Below are positions 58,801 to 64,000 of a stretch of DNA of 64,000 bases, piece by piece; the stretch's first letter is position 1, and each line of letters starts with the position of its first letter. The stretch comes from Halomonas salinarum (GTDB lineage: Bacteria; Pseudomonadota; Gammaproteobacteria; Pseudomonadales; Halomonadaceae). Under the pieces are notes generated by a model that was given only the letters and a program-made list of their open reading frames with translations, had not been told where the DNA came from and searched no databases. The DNA is taken from assembly GCF_012062845.1 (NCBI RefSeq), contig NZ_WWNB01000004.1, forward strand, positions 160,220 through 224,219. The letters are read 5' to 3'. Position numbers and translations under genes: made by a program.

Positions 58801-59812
58801 CGGCAATTGGCGTGTGTCGCTGGATGGCAGTATCGCCAAGGGCCAGGCTGACTACCGTCCGGGCGATGTGAGACCGATCACCATCGATCTGTCGCGGCTG
58901 TCTCTCGATGGTCTATGGCCGGCACCCGAGCCTCCCTCCCAAGTACTCGAAGAAGTGGATGCTGCCCAGGCGGCAGTGCCGTTGCCGAACTGGCTAGCAT
59001 CGGTGCCCGATGGTCGGCTGCGGGTGGCAGAAATGACCCGCCTGGGCAGTACGCTGGGGCCCTTGAACCTGGGTTGGCAGGCCTCACCTTCTCAGCTTGT
59101 GCTTGCTCCGTTTGGCCTGACACTGGGCCAGGTGAGCGCGCGTGGCGAGCTGATCTGGGAGGCCGCGGGATCCGGTTCGAGCTTGACGCGCTCTCGATTG
59201 CGCCTGGATGGCGGTGACCTGGGAACGGCGCTTGCCACGCTCGCTCAGGACGTGCCGATCCGTAATTCAGAGACCCATGTCGAGTCCCGGCTGGCCTGGC
59301 CGGGGGCCCCCTGGCAGTTTGCGTTGGCGCGCTCCCGCGGCAGTCTCGATGTCAGCCTTCGCGACGGGCGATTCCTCAATTTGCAATCGGGTTCGGCCAA
59401 GCTGGTGGGCCTGCTCAATTTCGACAATCTGTTGCGCCGCCTGCGACTCGATTTCTCCGATGTCACCGGGCAGGGAACCGCCTTTGATCGTGTCAACGGC
59501 AGTGCGACGCTGTATGGTGGGATCCTCGAGACTCACGGTCCTGTGCAGATCGACGCGCCGGCAACCCAATTCAGTCTCGAGGGGCAAGTCGATCTGGTGC
59601 AGCGTGAACTCGATCAGCGTTTAGCGATCACAGTTCCTGTGACACAGGCGTTACCGGTCGCGGCGTTGTTGGCCGGCGGACCGGTCGTTGGCGGAGCGGT
59701 TTTCCTCGCTCAGCGCCTGTTCGGTCGTGCTATCGACCGTGTGACCCGAATCCACTACCGCGTACAAGGTCCTTGGACCGATCCGCGGATTTCTCTGGAA
59801 AGTGCCGAATGA
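55883..59812 (+). CDS. yhdP: YhdP, giant AsmA-like envelope protein
   Basis: The 1309-residue protein has one N-terminal membrane helix (about 8-30) and then a very long periplasmic region of repeated beta strands, as in the AsmA-like/DUF3971 family. E. coli YhdP is linked to phospholipid transport to the outer membrane through a bridge-like groove. The C-terminal AsmA-like part is conserved ([27 protein letters not shown] region, about 1195-1220). An Asp/Ser/Gly-rich insertion (about 320-375) looks disordered. AGGAGG precedes the ATG, and the stop overlaps tldD. Confidence 0.93.
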   Translation: MSLFRLLLRWALTTFAVLLALLAVLVLTLRLAAGELDRFRPELESLLSARFNAELSMEKITGSFHGLDPALTLEDLTLVSRTEPSHPLIEIDRAGLRVDSMASLWGGMPELDDASIRGVTVHLYQRPDLSWQWPQPAELPPEIIPDGRFTLDRLDYWVGVLLRQRLAVENVRVVLHGLDRQLAFEAPRLLMAGDAGRAHIEGQLHVAGNPDATLTTVLEVLPGQRGLADFNAALQARMKLEHLVELTEVLSRNDPLKVEEARGEAKLWGRWRHGALEDVRLDVNVPKLQLSHERQPLDLKDIRLTGQWLRGEDGWQAWLGTQGDAKRTATSTDAAASALEVSDGPDGQSSKLAEESGQAREEGADKSTVGRPLPRHWQASGDDDGWWMTTSEFDLAALAAWRERAPLPEGLQRVLARLAPRGQVGGLKVGHRDGHWLAFAELYDVAVDPWQGAPGGGPLDAWVEAKDLAGKIVFADSKSEATSLDFPQLFAAPMALSSASGEVNWDYHSKGVSVTGQDLAVTWRGASVAGGFDLDVGRGTPGNLGLDLSFADVDAADVDLLDWLPIKTLPPALSEWLGRGVAGYVDDGQLSLDLPLRENIRIDDVGLSLALDIRDATLPFSPDWPVLEDVKGQLRFDNQQLSADVESASLVGLQAKDATVSLIDQRLEVKGQAEGSTDELLDLLAAIPDLEVGRDDISSQGTVIGSVDLAMNLDAPDAMALYVDARVDAPRLRLEGAALNAHNVNGSLQYRRRDGQGGLFGELGARVFDGPVLARFEGDEQTITVNGRALARGLLDWADQPSLAPLVDGYLPYTLRIPLDDQASPVTLDSRLEGLALNLPAPFGKMANEVVPLRLTVDRAGERGEITLRDRARMRWRNTSVGRQGQLWLENWPQEPSWPRRSGWSVQWQTNRLAVSPWARALADLSWQGLASENQQESAPDNPLDAIELSVACLSFRDHCQGTLQANADSLAGGNWRVSLDGSIAKGQADYRPGDVRPITIDLSRLSLDGLWPAPEPPSQVLEEVDAAQAAVPLPNWLASVPDGRLRVAEMTRLGSTLGPLNLGWQASPSQLVLAPFGLTLGQVSARGELIWEAAGSGSSLTRSRLRLDGGDLGTALATLAQDVPIRNSETHVESRLAWPGAPWQFALARSRGSLDVSLRDGRFLNLQSGSAKLVGLLNFDNLLRRLRLDFSDVTGQGTAFDRVNGSATLYGGILETHGPVQIDAPATQFSLEGQVDLVQRELDQRLAITVPVTQALPVAALLAGGPVVGGAVFLAQRLFGRAIDRVTRIHYRVQGPWTDPRISLESAE

Positions 59813-61275
59813 TGCTCAAGTCCTCCGAACTCTCTTCCCAGGACATGCTGGACACTGCCGTCAGCACCCTGCTGGCCCCGGGCGGCCTCGATTTGGCGTC
59901 GCTCGACACTGGGCTCGGTCATGCCCTGGGGTCGGGCGTCGACTTTGCTGACCTCTACTTTCAGCGCAGCTGGCAGGAAAGCTGGGTGCTGGAAGATGGT
60001 GAGGTCAAGGACGCCAGTTACAACATCGATGGCGGCGTCGGCGTTCGTGCCATGGCCGGTGAAAAGACGGGCTTTGCCTATTCCAATCAGATCAGTGCCG
60101 ATGCGCTGAAAGAGACCGGCCGCACCGCGTCCGGCATCTCGCGCAGTGGCTCACGGTTGACGCAGTCTTCCATACAGCTGACCACGGCGTCTCAGCGCTA
60201 TGCGGGCATCGACCCGCTGTCCGGCCTCTCGGCCGAAGACAAGGTCGCGATGCTCAAGGAAGCGGACCGGGTTGCCCGTGCGGCAGACCCGGCGGTCAGC
60301 CAGGTCAGTGCGTCATTGACCGGTGTTCACGAAGTCGTATTGGTGCGCGCCAGTGACGGCACGCTGGGTGCGGACATCCGCCCGCTGGTGCGCATGAACG
60401 TCAATGTAATCGCCGTGCGCGATGGGCGGCGTGAGCGCGGCAGCGCCGGGGGCGGTGGTCGCTACCCGATGGCGCGTCTACGTGAAGAAGGCGCACCCAA
60501 GCGTTTCGCCAAGGAAGCGGTGCGCCAGGCGCTGGTCAACCTTGAGGCCATCGATGCGCCGGCCGGCCAGATGCCGGTGGTGCTCGGCGCCGGTTGGCCC
60601 GGTATCCTGCTCCACGAAGCGGTGGGTCACGGCCTCGAGGGCGATTTCAACCGCAAGGGCAGCTCGGCCTTTGCCGGCCGCATGGGCGAGCGTGTCGCTT
60701 CACCCGGTGTGACGGTCGTTGATGACGCCACCTTGAGCGACCGTCGCGGCTCCATGAGCATCGACGACGAAGGCACGCCTGGGCAATACACGCCGTTGAT
60801 CGAGGACGGCGTGCTCACCGGTTATATGCAGGACAAGCTGAATGCGCGGCTGATGGGCATGGCGCCGACGGGTAATGCGCGTCGCGAATCCTATGCGCAT
60901 ATGCCGATGCCGCGTATGACCAACACCTACATGCTGGCCGGAAAGGACGAACCTGCCGATATCATCAAGAGCGTCAAGCGGGGTATTTACGCCGTCAGCT
61001 TTGGTGGTGGCCAGGTGGATATTACCTCGGGCAAGTTCGTGTTCTCGGCGAGTGAGGCCTATCTGATTGAGGACGGCAAGATCACCGCGCCGGTCAAGGG
61101 GGCGACCCTGATCGGCAATGGTCCTGAGGCCATGAGTCGCGTGTCGATGATTGGTCATGACCTTGAGCTTGATACCGGTGTCGGCGTCTGTGGCAAGGAA
61201 GGGCAGGGGGTGCCGGTCGGGGTCGGGCAGCCGACCCTGAAGCTTGATGAGCTGACCGTCGGTGGTACTGATTAG
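59809..61275 (+). CDS. tldD: metalloprotease TldD
   Basis: TldD (488 residues) forms a heterodimeric protease with TldE/PmbA that acts on small unfolded peptides, including microcin B17 precursor and CcdA in E. coli. The zinc motif HEAVGH is in [16 protein letters not shown]. The protein begins at ATGATG, so starts at 59809 and 59812 are both possible; the first overlaps the yhdP stop. Its partner pmbA lies 770 bp away beyond the opposing darP. Confidence 0.96.
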   Translation: MMLKSSELSSQDMLDTAVSTLLAPGGLDLASLDTGLGHALGSGVDFADLYFQRSWQESWVLEDGEVKDASYNIDGGVGVRAMAGEKTGFAYSNQISADALKETGRTASGISRSGSRLTQSSIQLTTASQRYAGIDPLSGLSAEDKVAMLKEADRVARAADPAVSQVSASLTGVHEVVLVRASDGTLGADIRPLVRMNVNVIAVRDGRRERGSAGGGGRYPMARLREEGAPKRFAKEAVRQALVNLEAIDAPAGQMPVVLGAGWPGILLHEAVGHGLEGDFNRKGSSAFAGRMGERVASPGVTVVDDATLSDRRGSMSIDDEGTPGQYTPLIEDGVLTGYMQDKLNARLMGMAPTGNARRESYAHMPMPRMTNTYMLAGKDEPADIIKSVKRGIYAVSFGGGQVDITSGKFVFSASEAYLIEDGKITAPVKGATLIGNGPEAMSRVSMIGHDLELDTGVGVCGKEGQGVPVGVGQPTLKLDELTVGGTD

Positions 61276-61324
61276 TGAGTGATGAGTGAGTGACAAGCCT
61301 GGCGCCGTGGCCGCACTGGCCAGC

Positions 61325-61371
61325 GGCTCGGCTATATACTGACGGTATAGGGTTGCCGCGATAGCCGAGCC
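61325..61371. repeat. long perfect inverted repeat after tldD
   Basis: GGCTCGGCTAT (61325-61335) pairs perfectly with ATAGCCGAGCC (61361-61371) across 25 nt, which itself includes a TATAC/GTATA mini-stem. It lies between the convergent tldD and darP genes and may terminate both, although no T tract follows. Confidence 0.5.
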
Positions 61372-61470
61372 GACGGGAGCGTTGAGCGGCCCCAGCCAGG
61401 CGATAACAATGCGCTCGACGACAAATCCTGGAGATGTCGCCGATATACGTCTGGCGAGGCTATTTTATCG

Positions 61471-61974
61471 TTAAAGGCCTGCTGTATCGCGGATCAGTTT
61501 GAATAGCTTGCGGGCGCTGGTCGGCGGTTTCTCCTGATCCCGCTCGCGGCGCGCGTTGCGAATCAATTGGCGCAGCGCTTGGCGATCGACATCGGGATGT
61601 TCGACGATAAAGGGTTCAAGGGCGTCATCATCCTCGATCAGGCGGTCGCGCAGGCCTTCGAGCCGGTGGAAGGCGTGGTCACGGCGCAGCGTTTCCTGTT
61701 CGAACTCGTCGAACACCGCCTGTATACCAGCGACATCCTCGCGGCGCATCAGTTTGCCGACATACTGCATGTGCCGGCGACGCCCCTCGTGGGAACGGAT
61801 GCGGGCCGTCTCTTCGACGGCCGCCAGCATTTCGTCGGAAAGCGGCAGCCGAGCGCGCCACGCGTCGGAGAGGGCGATAATCTTTTCGCCCAGCGCCTGC
61901 AGGGACTGCATTTCCTGTTTGCGCTGGGTCTTGCTTTGCCGACCGTCGTGGTCGGCGGGCGATTCAATTGACAT
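61471..61974 (-). CDS. darP: ribosome-associated protein DarP (YjgA)
   Basis: The 167-residue, very charged helical protein belongs to the DUF615/YjgA family, renamed DarP, which promotes 50S subunit maturation. Visible family parts are SLQALGEKIIALS, the EGRRRHMQYVGKLMR segment and the C-terminal ALRQLIRNARRE with KPPTSARKLFKLIRD. The frame extends 249 nt upstream across the pmbA start, but the ATG at 61974 gives the normal length. It is divergent from pmbA. Confidence 0.93.
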   Translation of the reverse strand: MSIESPADHDGRQSKTQRKQEMQSLQALGEKIIALSDAWRARLPLSDEMLAAVEETARIRSHEGRRRHMQYVGKLMRREDVAGIQAVFDEFEQETLRRDHAFHRLEGLRDRLIEDDDALEPFIVEHPDVDRQALRQLIRNARRERDQEKPPTSARKLFKLIRDTAGL

Positions 61975-62040
61975 GCCATTACCATCAGCATTGGGAGGTT
62001 GGTGCAGTATACCAGCCAGCCTCGCGACAAGGAGACCAAG

Positions 62041-63381
62041 ATGACTCAGGCTTTTGATGCCGCCGCCCAGCAGGCATTGCTGGAGTCCCGGGCCCAGGCC
62101 GCACTTGACCAGGCGCGTTCTCTGGGGGCCGATGCCTGTGAGGTGGGAGCCAGTGTCGATCAGGGGCTTGGCGTCAGCGTACGCCTTGGCGAGGTGGAAA
62201 CCGTCGAGCTGTCCCGTGACCAAGGGATCGCCGTGACTGTCTACGTGGGCAAGCGCAAGGGCACGGCGTCTTCATCGGATGCAGGCGAAGCCTCCATTCG
62301 TTCAGCCGTCGATCAGGCCATGGCCATCGCACGCTACACCGGTGAAGACGATTTTGCCGGCTTGGCACCCGCCGAGCTGATGGCCCGCGAGCTGCCGGAT
62401 CTCGATGTTCACCACCCATGGGCGCTTACCACTGATGAAGCCATTGAGCGGGCCTTGGCCTGTGAAGCGGCTGGCCGGGCGGTAGCGGGAATCAGCAAGT
62501 CCGAGGGGGCGGAAATCTCCAGTGGGGAAGGCGTGCGGGTCTATGCCAACAGTCACGGGTTTCTGGGTAGCCAGCGCGGCAGCCAGCATTCGTTGTCCTG
62601 CATGCTGATTGCCGAGGATGAGAATGGCATGCAGCGCGACTATGACTACACCAGCGAACGCGATCCTCACAAGCTCGCCAGTGCCGAGGCGATCGGTCGT
62701 TCCGCAGCCGAGCGCACCCTGCGGCGTCTGGGCGCTCAGCGCCCGGTCACGGGCCGTTTTCCGGTCATGTTCGACCCAAGCCTTGCCAGTGGTTTGATCA
62801 GCCACCTGATGGGGGCGCTTGCCGGCGGTGCGCTGTATCGCGAGTCCTCCTTTCTCTGCGACCGGCTCGGCGACAGCCTCTTCCCTGAGTGGTTCAGTCT
62901 CTACGAGCGGCCTCGGGAACCGGGGGCCATGGCCAGCAGTCCCTTCGACGGTGACGGCGTCTACACGCGGGACAATGTCTTTATCGACCAGGGTCGCCTG
63001 GCAAGCTACATGCTGTCGGCCTACAGCGCCCGTCGCCTTGGCATGACGACCACCGGCAATGCCGGCGGCGCGCGCAACCTGCGCCTGGATGCACCACTGG
63101 AGAGTCGCGATTCGCTGCTTGCGAAGATGGATCGCGGTGTACTGGTCACTGAGCTGATGGGGCAGGGGGTCAATGGGGTAACCGGCGACTATTCTCGCGG
63201 TGCCGCCGGTTTCTGGGTCGAGAATGGCCGTATTCAGTACCCCGTTGAGGAGTTCACCATCGCCGGCAGCTTGCAGAAGATGTTCGCAGGCCTGGTGGGT
63301 GTCGGTGACGATATCGATACCCGCGGTAGCGTGCATAGCGGCAGTTGGTTAATCGATGAGATGACCATCGCTGGCGGTTAG
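62041..63381 (+). CDS. pmbA: metalloprotease partner PmbA (TldE)
   Basis: PmbA/TldE (446 residues) is the TldD partner; it keeps the fold but lacks the HExxxH zinc site, and none is visible here. Typical segments include GVSVRLGEVETVELSRDQ, FPVMFDPSLASGLISHLMGAL and the C-terminal FTIAGSLQKMFAGLVGVGDD. AAGGAG lies before ATG 62041; the frame is open 42 nt upstream without a better start. It is followed by the insertion-sequence fragment. Confidence 0.96.
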   Translation: MTQAFDAAAQQALLESRAQAALDQARSLGADACEVGASVDQGLGVSVRLGEVETVELSRDQGIAVTVYVGKRKGTASSSDAGEASIRSAVDQAMAIARYTGEDDFAGLAPAELMARELPDLDVHHPWALTTDEAIERALACEAAGRAVAGISKSEGAEISSGEGVRVYANSHGFLGSQRGSQHSLSCMLIAEDENGMQRDYDYTSERDPHKLASAEAIGRSAAERTLRRLGAQRPVTGRFPVMFDPSLASGLISHLMGALAGGALYRESSFLCDRLGDSLFPEWFSLYERPREPGAMASSPFDGDGVYTRDNVFIDQGRLASYMLSAYSARRLGMTTTGNAGGARNLRLDAPLESRDSLLAKMDRGVLVTELMGQGVNGVTGDYSRGAAGFWVENGRIQYPVEEFTIAGSLQKMFAGLVGVGDDIDTRGSVHSGSWLIDEMTIAGG

Positions 63382-63500
63382 CGCCTTAGCAAGTGCCGTG
63401 TGGGGAGGTCACCGCGCCATGGTCTGGGGCGGTGCCATCTTGCTAGCAGGCCGGTGCCGCTAAGAACACCACCCGAATAAAAACGCCACCCTTCAAGGTA

Positions 63501-63528
63501 ATGCCAGTCAGTTAACGCTGACTGGCAT
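63501..63528. terminator. hairpin at 3' end of transposase gene
   Basis: Perfect 11-bp stem ATGCCAGTCAG (63501-63511) / CTGACTGGCAT (63518-63528). The transposase TAA (minus strand, 63514-63512) lies in the 6-nt loop. It probably terminates the transposase transcript and may shield the element from outside transcription. Confidence 0.65.
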
Positions 63529-64000
63529 TTCTCTTGGTCGGGTACTTCTGGGGTCGGCGCCTGACTGATCGGGGGTAAGATCGCTCGCGTCGCTCAGGCA
63601 GGACGAAGGCAGGCGCCATCTCCAGCATCGACTGAATCACACCGGGCACACGCCCCGGCGAGACCCAGGGGAGGACCGTTAACTCCTTGATGATCCAGTG
63701 GGCGGCCTGGTGGAAGCTGAGTTGGTTCGGGTGCACCGCTTCTAGGCTATAGGCCATGCGGGCCATCTGGAAGCGAATCAGGTTATAGGCCAGCAAGGTG
63801 CCCCAGAGCTCCTGGAAGACCATCTCCGGCGTCCGGCTACGCAACGTCAGGCGATTACCCAACAGGGATTGCTTCATTTCCCGGTAGCCCAGTTCGATTT
63901 CCCAGCGATGGCTGTAGAGATCGACAATATCTGCCGCCGGAAAGCGCAGCGGGTCGGTCATCGAGGTCAGGATCTGGACCTCCTTGCCGTTCACCTTGCG
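63512..64000 (-). mobile_element. IS4-family transposase, C-terminal part
   Basis: The frame runs from the window edge at 64000 to TAA at 63512, giving 162 residues of a DDE transposase; the N-terminal part lies outside. The IS4 signature Y-(2)-R-(3)-E-(6)-K is met by YSHRWEIELGYREMK. After it come helices (ELWGTLLAYNLIRFQMA) and a basic Arg/Pro-rich tail. No frameshift is visible. The element was inserted downstream of pmbA; its terminal inverted repeat cannot be set because the other end is not in view. Confidence 0.88.

Noticed and set aside
61448..61462. GCCGATAT near the end of the tldD-darP gap
   Set aside because: It resembles a sigma-28 -10 but has no matching -35 and no gene starts downstream on that strand.

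Overview
The window is a chromosomal segment of a motile gammaproteobacterium. It most resembles a Halomonas-type member of the Oceanospirillales. This rests on the high G+C, the gene orders (lolB-ispE-tRNA-prs-rplY-pth-ychF divergent from hemA-prfA-prmC; gatCAB divergent from mreBCD-maf-rng-yhdP-tldD-darP-pmbA) and protein sequences close to both enterobacterial and pseudomonad homologues. Taxonomy is inferred; no rRNA is present.

Region 1 (1-28.8 kb) is a flagellar and chemotaxis island with an enterobacterial plan: a fused PilZ/HD-GYP c-di-GMP protein, fliD-fliS-fliT, a fliK-like gene, a free-standing FlhB C-terminal homologue, flhDC, motAB-cheAW, two chemoreceptors, cheR, cheB, a third receptor, cheY-cheZ, flhB-flhA, then flhF plus an FlhG-like gene, flhE and fliA. 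Five sequences match the sigma-28 (FliA) promoter consensus with an 11-nt spacer. They lie upstream of the PilZ/HD-GYP gene, fliD, motA, the first chemoreceptor and cheB, so the late regulon can be read directly from the DNA.

The most unusual part is 24.4-27.9 kb. FlhDC-type clusters normally run flhB-flhA-flhE. Here two genes sit between flhA and flhE: an FlhF GTPase with about 345 extra C-terminal residues of no family I recognise, and a 233-residue protein that keeps the N-terminal DQAxxLR motif by which FlhG stimulates FlhF but has no working MinD-type P-loop. This may be a remodelled FlhF/FlhG number-and-placement system working under FlhDC control.

Region 2 (29.3-47.8 kb) is housekeeping: the periplasmic protease prc, an M18 aminopeptidase, an EamA transporter, tRNA-Met, ychF, pth, rplY, prs, tRNA-Gln(CTG), ispE, lolB, a TPR lipoprotein, hemA-prfA-prmC, lrp, a moeB/thiF-type gene, a glycine-zipper protein and a 57-residue protein whose ribosome binding site lies in a predicted leader hairpin.

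Region 3 (47.8-63.4 kb) holds gatCAB, the cell-shape genes mreBCD, maf, rng, the very large yhdP, tldD, darP and pmbA. Region 4 (63.5-64 kb) is the 3' end of an IS4-family transposase gene cut by the window edge. I saw no CRISPR array, prophage, rRNA or replication origin.
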